Notes under the pieces: generated by a model
Seen by the model: the letters and a program-made list of their open reading frames with translations, nothing else
Database searches by the model: none
What the model was told of the DNA's origin: nothing
Made by a program: the position numbers and the translations under genes
Part shown: positions 42,199 to 50,295 of the stretch, in pieces
Layout of the letters: each line of letters starts with the position of its first letter
Numbering within the stretch: position 1 is the first letter of the stretch
Assembly: GCA_022827885.1 (NCBI GenBank)
Contig: JAJEIP010000066.1
Span: 1-64,000, forward strand
Direction of reading: 5' to 3'
Length of the DNA stretch: 64,000 bases
Origin: Candidatus Poribacteria bacterium
Lineage (GTDB): Bacteria; Poribacteria; WGA-4E; WGA-3G

Positions 42199-42918
42199 AT
42201 GGACAAATATATACGAAACATCTACAGAGGCGTTTATACTGTGCTCGTCGGGATGCGGGTGACAATCAGGCAGTTCTTTGAACCGAACGTCACGCATCAA
42301 TATCCGTATGAACACGACTTTGAAAAGAAACGGAACGTCCGAGAGATTCCGAAGGGGTATCGCGGACAACTCTACAATCGAATTGAGGATTGCATCGGGT
42401 GCAAAAAATGTGAGTTGATTTGTCCGGTCGATTGCATTACCATCACAGGTACCAAACTTCCCAAAGGTGAACAACTCTGGGATAGCATGAACGTCGTGCA
42501 CCTCAAGGATGGACGGGAAGTCATCGGTATTGTTGACGGGGACGATAAAAAAATAAAATCGGCAGATTCAATAACCCTTACGAATATCACGTCTCGCCAA
42601 GGTTCACAGGAGGTCATAGACCGCCTTGAACCATCAGGTGTTGAGAATCGAACCCAGACGTTTTCCGGTGACGAGGTGTCGCGTGTTGTCACCCGAAATC
42701 CGGTGGTCTTCTACCTCGATCAGTTCGATATTGATATGTCCCTCTGTATGTATTGTGGACTTTGTACTGAAGTTTGTCCGACGGAGTGTCTCACCATGAA
42801 GGATACACTCGCTGGTGTTGAATACTCAAAATTCGACCGATCGGATCTCATCTTTAAGTTTGACAAACAGGAAATGTACAACAAAGGTAATACCGAAGAG
42901 GCAGATGCCGCTGACTAA
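42199..42918 (+). CDS. nuoI: NADH-quinone oxidoreductase subunit I with inter-cluster insertion
   Basis: The 2[4Fe-4S] ferredoxin-like subunit that passes electrons along the peripheral arm. Cluster one uses Cys65, 68, 71 and 75 (CIGCKKCELIC) and cluster two Cys183, 186, 189 and 193 (CMYCGLCTEVC). Between them lie about 107 residues, while E. coli NuoI has about 30. The extra part (roughly residues 90-165) is polar and includes KDGREVIGIVDGDDKK and VIDRLEPSGVENRTQTF. AAGGAG precedes the ATG. The total length of 239 reflects this insertion plus an acidic C-terminal tail. Confidence 0.93.
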   Translation: MDKYIRNIYRGVYTVLVGMRVTIRQFFEPNVTHQYPYEHDFEKKRNVREIPKGYRGQLYNRIEDCIGCKKCELICPVDCITITGTKLPKGEQLWDSMNVVHLKDGREVIGIVDGDDKKIKSADSITLTNITSRQGSQEVIDRLEPSGVENRTQTFSGDEVSRVVTRNPVVFYLDQFDIDMSLCMYCGLCTEVCPTECLTMKDTLAGVEYSKFDRSDLIFKFDKQEMYNKGNTEEADAAD

Positions 42919-42948
42919 AAGACAAATTGGGAAAGTGTTAGCACCAGA

Positions 42949-43039
42949 CCCGTAGCTTGAAACGAAGTGGAAAGCGGATTTAAGAAAGGCCCGTCATAAG
43001 CCAAACCACCGTGCCTTAACCGCAAGGTATAATTAAAAA
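42949..43039 (+). repeat. Start-codon repeat, full-length copy in nuo operon
   Basis: CCCGTAGCTTGAAACGAAGT, then GGAAAGCGGATTTAAGAAAG, ending AACCGCAAGGTATAATTAAA just before the ATG of nuoJ. About 91 bases, aligning along its length with 30699-30788 and 46303-46394. It fills most of the nuoI-nuoJ gap. Confidence 0.85.
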
Positions 43040-43570
43040 ATGGAATTTACGCTTAAAACATTTATTTTTTACGGCTTTGCCCTGATGACAGTCGCCTCAG
43101 CGCTCATTGTTGTCACAGTCCGAAACATCGTCCACGCCGCGTTTTCGCTCATGGTGACGCTCTTCGGCGTTGCCGGGCTTTACGTCTTCTTACAGGCTGA
43201 TTTTCTCGCTGCAACGCAGGTGATTGTCTATGTCGGTGGTATACTCGTCCTCATTCTATTCGGGGTCATGATGACAAGCGAACGTTTTGACATGCCCATT
43301 CAGGTTAAAGGTCATATAGAACGCGGACAACTGTTTCTCGGAGGCGTGATTGCGCTGGCACTGCTTATGTTGCTCTTAACCGTTATCGCGAATACACCCG
43401 CATGGAAGAATCTTACCGACGATGGCACCGAGCTGCCACCGACAACAGCACGCATTGGCGAATTGATCCTGAATGGACAATTTCTCTTGCCCTTTGAAGT
43501 CGTCTCTGTCCTGTTGTTAGTTGCCTTAATCGGAGCCGCCCTGATTTCCCGGAAGGAGGTTAGGGACTAA
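43040..43570 (+). CDS. nuoJ: NADH-quinone oxidoreductase subunit J
   Basis: A 176-residue membrane subunit with five helices. The N-terminal helices contain IVVTVRNIVHAAFSLMVTLFGVAGLYVFLQADFLAATQVIVYVGGILVLILF in outline, of which VHAAFSLM and QVIVYVGGILVLILFGVM are characteristic. It starts directly after a start-codon repeat, whose AAGG is the only Shine-Dalgarno candidate. nuoK begins 16 bases after its stop. Confidence 0.93.
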   Translation: MEFTLKTFIFYGFALMTVASALIVVTVRNIVHAAFSLMVTLFGVAGLYVFLQADFLAATQVIVYVGGILVLILFGVMMTSERFDMPIQVKGHIERGQLFLGGVIALALLMLLLTVIANTPAWKNLTDDGTELPPTTARIGELILNGQFLLPFEVVSVLLLVALIGAALISRKEVRD

Positions 43571-43586
43571 ACCCTTTACACTAAAG

Positions 43587-43895
43587 ATGACCCTACAACA
43601 CTACCTCGTTATCAGTGCGATTCTGTTCACGCTCGGTATCTTCGCCGTCTTGACCCGACGCAACGCCATTAGTATTTTGATGGGAATTGAGTTGATTCTC
43701 AATTCGTGTAATCTTAACTTTGCCGCATTCTCGCGTTTTATGACACCGCCGGAAGACATCAGCGGACAAATTATAGCGATTTTTGGAATTGTACTCGCCG
43801 CAGCGGAAGCCGCTGTCTTTTTGGCGATTATCCTCGCGATCTACCGTGAATTCGGAAGCATCCGCCCCAACGAAGTGGACACCTTAAAGGGGTAA
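43587..43895 (+). CDS. nuoK: NADH-quinone oxidoreductase subunit K
   Basis: A 102-residue subunit with three helices, homologous to MrpC. It shows GIELILNSCNLNFAAFSRF, with the conserved membrane Glu, and the second Glu in AAAEAAVFLAIILAIYR. Length and topology are standard. It follows nuoJ by 16 bases. Confidence 0.95.
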   Translation: MTLQHYLVISAILFTLGIFAVLTRRNAISILMGIELILNSCNLNFAAFSRFMTPPEDISGQIIAIFGIVLAAAEAAVFLAIILAIYREFGSIRPNEVDTLKG

Positions 43896-43944
43896 TTTTT
43901 TAGCGATTTTGAACCGCAAACAGGTTCTTTCATCAATTTTAGAT

Positions 43945-43967
43945 CGGTGTTGACAGCGGAAACACCG
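43945..43967. repeat. Small hairpin between nuoK and nuoL
   Basis: CGGTGTT / AACACCG stem with a nine-base loop, in the 94-bp gap before nuoL. GGAG follows it, 13 bases before the nuoL ATG. The start is preceded by TTAAAAATATG, reminiscent of the end of the start-codon repeat. Confidence 0.45.
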
Positions 43968-43989
43968 CCCTGGAGCAATAGTTAAAAAT

Positions 43990-46206
43990 ATGGTTGTATT
44001 TTTAATAAGTCTTATCTTACTTTGCCCGCTTGCCGCATTTACGGTCTTTGGGCTTTTGGGCTTGGGAAATCGGAGTTTCCAGCGACAGGACTATCTCTCC
44101 ACTGCCGCAATGCTCATTGCACTCGTCTGTTCGTTCCTGTTGTTGGGAGAGATCGCTCCCGATCCAGAACCGCATACAGTTAATTGGATCTCGCTCGGTG
44201 GTGTTACCTTCTCTATGGGTTTTTATTTGGACAGCGTCACAGCGATCATGCTGATTGTTGTCACGCTCGTCAGTAGCCTCGTTCATATTTTCTCTATGGG
44301 CTACATGCACGGCGATCCGAGATACCCACGGTTTTTTGCTTACCTTTCGCTCTTCTCTTTCTCAATGCTTTTCTTGGTCGTGTCGGATAACCTGCTCGGT
44401 ATCTATATCGGTTGGGAACTCGTTGGACTCTGCTCCTATCTGCTCATCGGTTTCTGGTTTGAAAAGAACTCCGCCGCGGATGCCTGTAAAAAAGCGTTCT
44501 TGACGACGCGTGTCGGTGATGTCGGTATGTTCATCGGCATGATGATGCTCTTCACTAAGTTTAAAACGCTCTCGCTCTATGGAGAAGGCGGTATTTTTGC
44601 CCTTGTCGCCAGCCTGAATACCGGTGATATGGTATGGCTCTCGATCGCAGGGGTCCTCATCTTTTGCGGTGCTATCGGTAAATCCGCACAAGTGCCGCTG
44701 CATACATGGCTCCCTGATGCCATGGAAGGACCTACACCCGTCAGTGCCTTAATTCATGCTGCCACAATGGTTGCCGCCGGCGTATATCTTACCGCTCGGA
44801 TGTTCCCTATCCTGACAGAAACCTCATCCCTCGTAATCGCCTATATTGGTGGTATTACTGCACTCATCGCTGCGACTATCGCTATCGTCCGTTTCGACAT
44901 TAAACGGGTTCTGGCATACTCCACGATTAGCCAACTCGGTTATATGATGCTTGGGATTGGGGCTGGAAGTTATGTCGCGGGGCTTTTCCACCTCACGACA
45001 CACGCCTTTTTCAAAGCACTCCTGTTTCTCGGTTCAGGGAGCGTCATCCACGCCTTCCATGCCATGCATGCACACGCACATGACGATGAAAACGATCATG
45101 CCCACGATACACACGGACATGAACACGACGACCACGCTTTAGTCCATGATCACGGTTCCGAAATTCCGCCCGATCAGGACATGCGGAACATGGGCGGATT
45201 GCGCCACAAAATGCCAATTACTTTTGTCACAATGCTCATCGCAACGTTGTCTATTTCTGGAGTGCCTTTTGTCTTCTCCGGTTTCTGGAGCAAGGACGCG
45301 ATCTTAGGCGGCGTGCTCGGGCGAGCGATGGAATGGAACTCTGTCCATCACTATCTCCTATTCGGGATAGCACTCTGTGCCGCTGGAATTACGGCATTCT
45401 ATATGTTCCGACTGATTTTCATGACCTTCTTCGGCGAACCACGCAATCAGGAAATGCACGACATGGCGCATGAATCCCCGAAGTCGATGACCGTGCCGCT
45501 CCTCATTTTGGCGGTTCTGAGTCTGCCTGTCGTGAATATACTTTGGTTTAACGAAAACTATGTTCAACCACCAGAACAACCGCATCTTCACGCACCACAG
45601 CATGCATACGCTTCACCTGACAGCAAAATGGACGAGGCGCGAGGCACACTGTCACTCTTCGGCGTTTCTGAAGCCGTCGCAGCGGAAGAAAGCGGACACG
45701 ATACACACGGCGCACACGCTGATGATGGACATCATGGACACGGTCCGGCACATACCATCGCGATGGTGCTGTCTATTTGCGCAGCTGGATTAGGTATATT
45801 CCTCTCATGGTTGTTCTACCACAAGAGGACTTTGTCTGCCGAATCTGTCGCAACGACTTTCCGACCGCTTTATAATCTGTTCTGGCATAAATACTACTTT
45901 GACGAGTTTTACGACGGTGTATTGGTCGCGCTAACCGTATGGAAAGCACGACTCTTCGCGCAATTCGATGGAACTGTCGTTGACGGTATCGTCAACGGTG
46001 TTGGAAAAGTGACGCGAGACTTCCTCGCTGTGTTCATCGGTGTTTTTGATAACCGTGTCGTTGATGGCGCGGTCAATCGAGTCGCTGAGGTTACGTGGGC
46101 AATCGGCGGAAGAGTCCGTCGGATCCAGACCGGCGCGATTCAGACCTATCTCTTCGTTGTGATCGCTGGAATTGTGTTGTTAATCTTAATTTTTCGGGCG
46201 TTGTAG
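43990..46206 (+). CDS. nuoL: NADH-quinone oxidoreductase subunit L with His-rich loops
   Basis: The largest proton-pumping subunit, 738 residues, related to Mrp antiporters. Core motifs: WELVGLCSYLLIGFW, HTWLPDAMEGPTPVSALIHAATMVAAGVYL with the central Lys/His region, and HAFFKALLFLGSGSVIHA. Two insertions are unusually rich in His and acidic residues. One, at about residues 353-392, has HAHAHDDENDHAHD and HGHEHDDH. The second, at about 530-590, has HLHAPQHAY and HDTHGAHADDGHHGHG. The long C-terminal amphipathic helix and final membrane anchor are present. The rest is of normal length. Confidence 0.94.
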   Translation: MVVFLISLILLCPLAAFTVFGLLGLGNRSFQRQDYLSTAAMLIALVCSFLLLGEIAPDPEPHTVNWISLGGVTFSMGFYLDSVTAIMLIVVTLVSSLVHIFSMGYMHGDPRYPRFFAYLSLFSFSMLFLVVSDNLLGIYIGWELVGLCSYLLIGFWFEKNSAADACKKAFLTTRVGDVGMFIGMMMLFTKFKTLSLYGEGGIFALVASLNTGDMVWLSIAGVLIFCGAIGKSAQVPLHTWLPDAMEGPTPVSALIHAATMVAAGVYLTARMFPILTETSSLVIAYIGGITALIAATIAIVRFDIKRVLAYSTISQLGYMMLGIGAGSYVAGLFHLTTHAFFKALLFLGSGSVIHAFHAMHAHAHDDENDHAHDTHGHEHDDHALVHDHGSEIPPDQDMRNMGGLRHKMPITFVTMLIATLSISGVPFVFSGFWSKDAILGGVLGRAMEWNSVHHYLLFGIALCAAGITAFYMFRLIFMTFFGEPRNQEMHDMAHESPKSMTVPLLILAVLSLPVVNILWFNENYVQPPEQPHLHAPQHAYASPDSKMDEARGTLSLFGVSEAVAAEESGHDTHGAHADDGHHGHGPAHTIAMVLSICAAGLGIFLSWLFYHKRTLSAESVATTFRPLYNLFWHKYYFDEFYDGVLVALTVWKARLFAQFDGTVVDGIVNGVGKVTRDFLAVFIGVFDNRVVDGAVNRVAEVTWAIGGRVRRIQTGAIQTYLFVVIAGIVLLILIFRAL

Positions 46207-46302
46207 ATGAAATTTTTAATTGATGGCCGGCTGGACTGCGTTTCACTTCCTCCCGCCCGCGTGGGGATATAAGGGATGTGCAGGTGCCTGGTATAGTATA
46301 AA

Positions 46303-46394
46303 ACCCGTAGCCCGTAACGAAGTGGAGGGCGGATACGAGGAAGGCACGTCAAGGACGAAACCCACTTCATTACTCCGCAAGGTAAAATTAAAAA
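46303..46394 (+). repeat. Start-codon repeat, full-length copy in nuo operon
   Basis: ACCCGTAGCCCGTAACGAAG, then TGGAGGGCGGATACGAGGAA, ending TCCGCAAGGTAAAATTAAAA just before the ATG of nuoM. About 92 bases. It shares the whole GTAGCCCGTAACG...GGAGGGCGGAT portion with 30699-30788. TATAAT is here TAAAAT. Confidence 0.85.
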
Positions 46395-47906
46395 ATGTTA
46401 CTATCGCTGATGATTTTTATCCCGTTGCTCGGGATGATCGCTGTTTTACTGCTGCCGCGCGAGTCGGAGGAACTGATTAAACGCGTTACGCTCCTCTTTA
46501 CACTCATCCCACTCGCACTCGCAGTCGCTTTATTCATATCCTACGACCGCTCGACTGCAGGAACACAGTACGTCGTTAACGTTCCTTGGATCCAAGCCTT
46601 TAATATCCAATATCACATCGGCATTGACGGACTCAGTGTGACGCTTCTGCTCCTCACTGCACTCTTAGGGCCCATCTGTGTTATTGCCTCTTGGCGAAAC
46701 ATCGAAAAAGGTATCAAGGCTTACATGGCGTTGTTCCTACTGCTTGAGACCGGAATGCTGGGTTTCTTCGTTGCCTTGGATCTATTCCTTTTCTACGTCT
46801 TCTTTGAACTGACACTCCTGCCGATGTACTTCCTTATCGGTATCTGGGGCGGACCGCGCCGCGAATACGCTGCAATTAAGTTCTTCCTCTATACGCTCTT
46901 TGGCAGTGTGTTAATGTTGGTTGCGATGATAGCGGTCTATCTCAACAGTGGCGCACCAGGGGCACGAACTTTTGATATTCCGACACTTATTACATTAGCG
47001 TCTACAGAAGGACACGCCCTGCACAACCTCAACTTCCAGATCTGGGTCTTCCTCGGTTTCTTTGTCGGGTTTGCTGTAAAAGTGCCAATCTTTCCGTTCC
47101 ATACGTGGCTTCCCGATGCACACGTCGAAGCACCGACAGCCATTAGCGTTATCCTTGCCGGGATTCTCCTAAAGATGGGAACTTATGGGTTGGTTCGGGT
47201 GAACATGGCAATGTTCCCACAAGGCTTGGATTTCTTCTGTAATGGGATGGGTTTCTGGGGCAATAGTCTCGCACTTCTTGGATTTATTAATATCGTCTAC
47301 GGATCCTTCTGCGCATTGGCACAAACCGACTTTAAGAAATTGGTCGCGTATTCCAGTATTGGACACATGGGTTTTGTCATCTTAGGGCTTTCCGCACGGA
47401 ATGACAGCGGCATCACCGGTGCGATTCTTCAAATGTTTAACCACGGTGTCATCAGCGCGATGCTCTTCCTACTCGTCGGTGTCCTTTACGACAGGGCACA
47501 CCATCGTGAAATCAATGGATTCGGCGGTCTGGGAACCAAAATGCCCGTCTATACCGGCATTACGACGCTTGCGTTCATGGCTTCTTTGGGACTCCCCGGC
47601 TTGAGTGGATTCGTCGGAGAGGCACTCTCCTTACTCGGTGCCTACGATAAATTCAAACTGTTGACCATCTTATCCACTATCGGTATCGTTGTTGGTGCGG
47701 CATATTTCCTCTGGACGCTCCAAAGGGTTTTCTTAGGGACACTCAACCCGAAATATGAAGACCTTCCCGAAATCAATGGACGTGAAATCTTGACATTGGT
47801 GCCGCTTGGAATCTTAACCATCGTGCTTGGTGTCTGGCCCAACTTCGCTATTGATATGTTCAGAGAGTCGGTTACCAGCCTCATCGGTGTCCTGCAGGTA
47901 AATTAA
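46395..47906 (+). CDS. nuoM: NADH-quinone oxidoreductase subunit M
   Basis: A 503-residue antiporter-like proton-pumping subunit. Characteristic: FFELTLLPMYFLIGIWGG with the conserved Glu, VKVPIFPFHTWLPDAHVEAPTAISVILAGILLKMGTYG in outline with its Lys and His, and KKLVAYSSIGHMGFVILG. The ATG sits at the end of a start-codon repeat that occupies the gap after nuoL. Length is standard. Confidence 0.95.
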   Translation: MLLSLMIFIPLLGMIAVLLLPRESEELIKRVTLLFTLIPLALAVALFISYDRSTAGTQYVVNVPWIQAFNIQYHIGIDGLSVTLLLLTALLGPICVIASWRNIEKGIKAYMALFLLLETGMLGFFVALDLFLFYVFFELTLLPMYFLIGIWGGPRREYAAIKFFLYTLFGSVLMLVAMIAVYLNSGAPGARTFDIPTLITLASTEGHALHNLNFQIWVFLGFFVGFAVKVPIFPFHTWLPDAHVEAPTAISVILAGILLKMGTYGLVRVNMAMFPQGLDFFCNGMGFWGNSLALLGFINIVYGSFCALAQTDFKKLVAYSSIGHMGFVILGLSARNDSGITGAILQMFNHGVISAMLFLLVGVLYDRAHHREINGFGGLGTKMPVYTGITTLAFMASLGLPGLSGFVGEALSLLGAYDKFKLLTILSTIGIVVGAAYFLWTLQRVFLGTLNPKYEDLPEINGREILTLVPLGILTIVLGVWPNFAIDMFRESVTSLIGVLQVN

Positions 47907-47938
47907 AAACGGCTTCTGTCAATGAGATAAGTTGGAAA

Positions 47939-48092
47939 GCCTGCAACAATACGCAGAAACACCCCGCTGAATGCCACACGCGCGTTCAGCGTTGATTCGC
48001 AAAAACACGCAGGTGGATATACGCCGATAAACGGTATTGGACCAACGCACCTGACCGAACCGCAAGGTATAATTAAAAAGTATAATTAAAAT
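47939..48092 (+). repeat. Start-codon repeat, long variant, before nuoN
   Basis: GCCTGCAACAATACGCAGAA at the 5' end, AAAAACACGCAGGTGGATAT in the middle and CACCTGACCGAACCGCAAGG at the 3' side, followed by TATAATTAAAAAGTATAATT. The TATAATTAAAA unit is duplicated before the ATG. This is the same long variant as 3091-3290. Confidence 0.85.
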
Positions 48093-49583
48093 ATGCAACC
48101 CTTAAGCAACATCGAAAGCCTCCTCTACTTCAGCCCAGAAATCCTCCTTGTGATTTTTGCCGCCGCTGTTGTGCTCCTTGATCTCGTCGTAAAGGATGGA
48201 GAAAGTTCCGCAGTCGCACATCTCTCTCTTGCAGGATGTATTTGCGTTTTCGCCGCTGTCCTTATCACACACTTCTCTTTCGGCGATGAAGGTCCTATTT
48301 CCCTCTTTTTGGGGATGGTCCGACTGGACGTGTTTTCCAGCTTTTTCAAGGTTTTATTGCTACTCGCAACCGCTGCAACGATTCTCTTTTCGCTCCGCTC
48401 CGATGAACTGGACGCCCGTTTGAAAGGCGAATACTATGCACTTTTGTTAGCCATCACCCTCGGAATGTTCCTGATGGCATCCTCGACAAATCTGTTGATG
48501 ATATTCATCTCGTTGGAAACGGTAAGTCTTACCTCCTATATTCTCGCTGGGTTCTTGACACATAGCCCGCGTTCCAGTGAAGCCGCGTTTAAATACATAA
48601 CCTATGGCGCAGTCGCCTCTGGCACCATGCTCTTCGGGTTGTCGCTCCTCTTCGGGATGACTGGCTCCGGCGATCTCGGTCAAATTAGCGTGCGACTCAC
48701 CGAGTTCCTCGCATCTGGGGATATTACCCCTCTCGCTGTGCTAATTGCCATAACCTTCATTCTGGCAGGCGTAGGCTATAAGATCGCTTCAGTCCCGTTT
48801 CACATGTGGTCCCCTGATGTCTATGAAGGCGCGCCTATCCCAATCACCGCCTTTCTGTCAGTCGCCTCAAAATCCGCAGGTTTTGCCCTGTTCATCAGGT
48901 TTTTCTATGCCGGGTTTGGCAACGCTGAATTGATGCAAGCTGTTGATTGGACCCTGATGTTAGCGATAGTCTCTGCCTTGACGATGACTGTCGGAAATCT
49001 CGCCGCTTTACCACAACAGAATGTGAAACGTTTATTGGCGTATTCCAGCATTGCACACGGCGGTTACCTTTTAATGGGTGGGGTCCTGCTCACCTCTGAA
49101 GGCATTGGTGCGATCCTCTTTTATCTTGTTGTCTATCTCTTTATGAACTTAGGCGCGTTTTATGTCGTTGTCCTGATTGCGAATGAGGAGGGGACTGAGA
49201 TGATTGCGGGCTATCGCGGTCTCGCCTCGCGGGCACCGTTGGTCGCTTGGGCAATGGCGATTTTCCTCTTTTCGCTGACAGGGATTCCGCCCTTCGCGGG
49301 TTTCTTCGGAAAATGGCTACTCTTTGCCGCTGTTCTTGAGCAAGGGTATTATTGGCTCGCACTTGTCGGACTGCTCAATAGCGTCGTCTCGCTCTACTAT
49401 TATGCCCGTATTGTGAAAGCGATGTTTCTCGAAGATGCTGGAGAGGAAACGACGCAGGTCTCCTTTTCTACCGGCACTTTTGCCCTCTTGAGCGTCTTTG
49501 TCATCCCAACGATCCTCATCGGATTCCTCAATATTTTCTATACCTTCTCCAATATCTCAGTCTCGGTCATGCCGATGCAGTAA
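48093..49583 (+). CDS. nuoN: NADH-quinone oxidoreductase subunit N
   Basis: A 496-residue antiporter-like subunit, last gene of the operon. Seen: FISLETVSLTSYILAGF with the conserved Glu, KIASVPFHMWSPDVYEGAPIPITAFLSVASKSAGF in outline, and VKRLLAYSSIAHGGYLLMG. The start follows a long-variant repeat with duplicated TATAATTAAAA. Operon order A-B-C-D-H-I-J-K-L-M-N is complete except that E, F and G are absent. Confidence 0.95.
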   Translation: MQPLSNIESLLYFSPEILLVIFAAAVVLLDLVVKDGESSAVAHLSLAGCICVFAAVLITHFSFGDEGPISLFLGMVRLDVFSSFFKVLLLLATAATILFSLRSDELDARLKGEYYALLLAITLGMFLMASSTNLLMIFISLETVSLTSYILAGFLTHSPRSSEAAFKYITYGAVASGTMLFGLSLLFGMTGSGDLGQISVRLTEFLASGDITPLAVLIAITFILAGVGYKIASVPFHMWSPDVYEGAPIPITAFLSVASKSAGFALFIRFFYAGFGNAELMQAVDWTLMLAIVSALTMTVGNLAALPQQNVKRLLAYSSIAHGGYLLMGGVLLTSEGIGAILFYLVVYLFMNLGAFYVVVLIANEEGTEMIAGYRGLASRAPLVAWAMAIFLFSLTGIPPFAGFFGKWLLFAAVLEQGYYWLALVGLLNSVVSLYYYARIVKAMFLEDAGEETTQVSFSTGTFALLSVFVIPTILIGFLNIFYTFSNISVSVMPMQ

Positions 49584-49604
49584 ATTTCTATGGCTACGTT
49601 TACC

Positions 49605-49633
49605 TTGCGCAAAGTTTGTTTTCAAGGTATAAT
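49605..49633 (+). promoter_or_regulatory. Sigma70-like promoter for small membrane-protein pair
   Basis: TTGCGC, 17 bases, TATAAT. It ends 35 bases before the ATG at 49669 and lies just after the nuoN stop, so the pair does not depend on the nuo transcript. AAGGTATAAT here echoes the start-codon repeat. Confidence 0.65.
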
Positions 49634-49668
49634 GTTCGGAGAGTGGTTATCCTTTTTAATTCCTAAAA

Positions 49669-49848
49669 ATGAAAAACCAGCATGGCACGAATGATAAACT
49701 CAAAGAAGAAATTGGCTGGTTAAAGGATGGAAAAGTTAACTCAGTTCTTTTTCTCATTGGAGCTCTTGCGGCAATTCTACTTACATTTTTAAATGTCTTG
49801 ATTAATAGAATAGCATATCGAAAGATTGATGAATTGGAGGAAGATTGA
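49669..49848 (+). CDS. Small single-pass membrane protein, 59 residues
   Basis: Begins MKNQHGTNDKLKEEIGWLKD, with a soluble charged N-terminus, one transmembrane helix (VLFLIGALAAILLTFLNVLI, about residues 26-45) and a charged tail ending RKIDELEED. The stop TGA overlaps the next start (ATGA at 49848). It has its own promoter at 49605. The codon use is AT-richer than the nuo genes. No family is recognised. Two coupled tiny membrane proteins could be a regulator of a neighbouring membrane complex, a small toxin-like pair, or a phage-derived remnant; nothing in sequence decides. Confidence 0.6.
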   Translation: MKNQHGTNDKLKEEIGWLKDGKVNSVLFLIGALAAILLTFLNVLINRIAYRKIDELEED

Positions 49849-49949
49849 TGAATTGGATGGAATGGGTTATTGCGGGGGTATTTATTACTTTTCTTGCTGG
49901 TTTGGGTACAATCGTAGGCACCGCTATAAAACATGCGAACAAAAGTTAA
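49848..49949 (+). CDS. Small single-pass membrane protein, 33 residues
   Basis: Reads MNWMEWVIAGVFITFLAGLG then TIVGTAIKHANKS: one transmembrane helix and a short basic tail. GGAGG lies seven bases upstream inside the previous gene, and ATG overlaps the previous stop, so translation is coupled. Too small for family assignment. The strong Shine-Dalgarno site and overlap are the evidence that it is real. Confidence 0.6.
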   Translation: MNWMEWVIAGVFITFLAGLGTIVGTAIKHANKS

Positions 49950-49970
49950 ATTTACTTATCTGTCGAAAAA

Positions 49971-49999
49971 TTGACAAACGCGATTTCTTAAGGTATACT
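49971..49999 (+). promoter_or_regulatory. Sigma70-like promoter of tRNA genes
   Basis: TTGACA, 17 bases, TATACT, ending 30 bases before tRNA-Gln. It probably drives both tRNAs. Confidence 0.75.
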
Positions 50000-50029
50000 T
50001 AAACATAACACGCCGCAAATGCGTGTTGA

Positions 50030-50100
50030 TGCCCGGTCGTCTAATGGTAGGACGCGTGGCTCTGGACCACGTAGTGAAGGTTCGAGTCCTTCCCGGGCAG
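50030..50100 (+). tRNA. tRNA-Gln (CUG)
   Basis: Full cloverleaf: seven-pair acceptor TGCCCGG / CCGGGCA, D arm GTCTAATGGTAGGAC, anticodon stem CGTGG / CCACG with loop CTCTGGA (anticodon CTG at 50062-50064), T arm GAAGG-TTCGAGT-CCTTC and discriminator G. The U-A first pair and anticodon identify glutamine. CCA is not encoded. Confidence 0.95.
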
Positions 50101-50121
50101 TTCTTTCTATTATATCAATGT

Positions 50122-50193
50122 GCCGCTATCGTCTAGGGGTTAGGACGGGTGGTTCTCAGCCACCAAACCGGGGTTCGAATCCCCGTAGCGGTA
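50122..50193 (+). tRNA. tRNA-Glu (CUC)
   Basis: Acceptor GCCGCTA / TAGCGGT (first pair G-U), D arm GTCTAGGGGTTAGGAC, anticodon stem GGTGG / CCACC with loop TTCTCAG (anticodon CTC at 50155-50157), T arm CGGGG-TTCGAAT-CCCCG and discriminator A. Anticodon gives glutamate. CCA is not encoded. It is 21 bases after tRNA-Gln. Confidence 0.94.
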
Positions 50194-50295
50194 TCCTTTT
50201 CACTTGGACGGGCGGGGTTTTCATAGCACCCGCCCATTATCTTAAGAGCGCAGATACCTTCTGAGTTAGCGTCCCACACATTGGAGAAATGCCCC

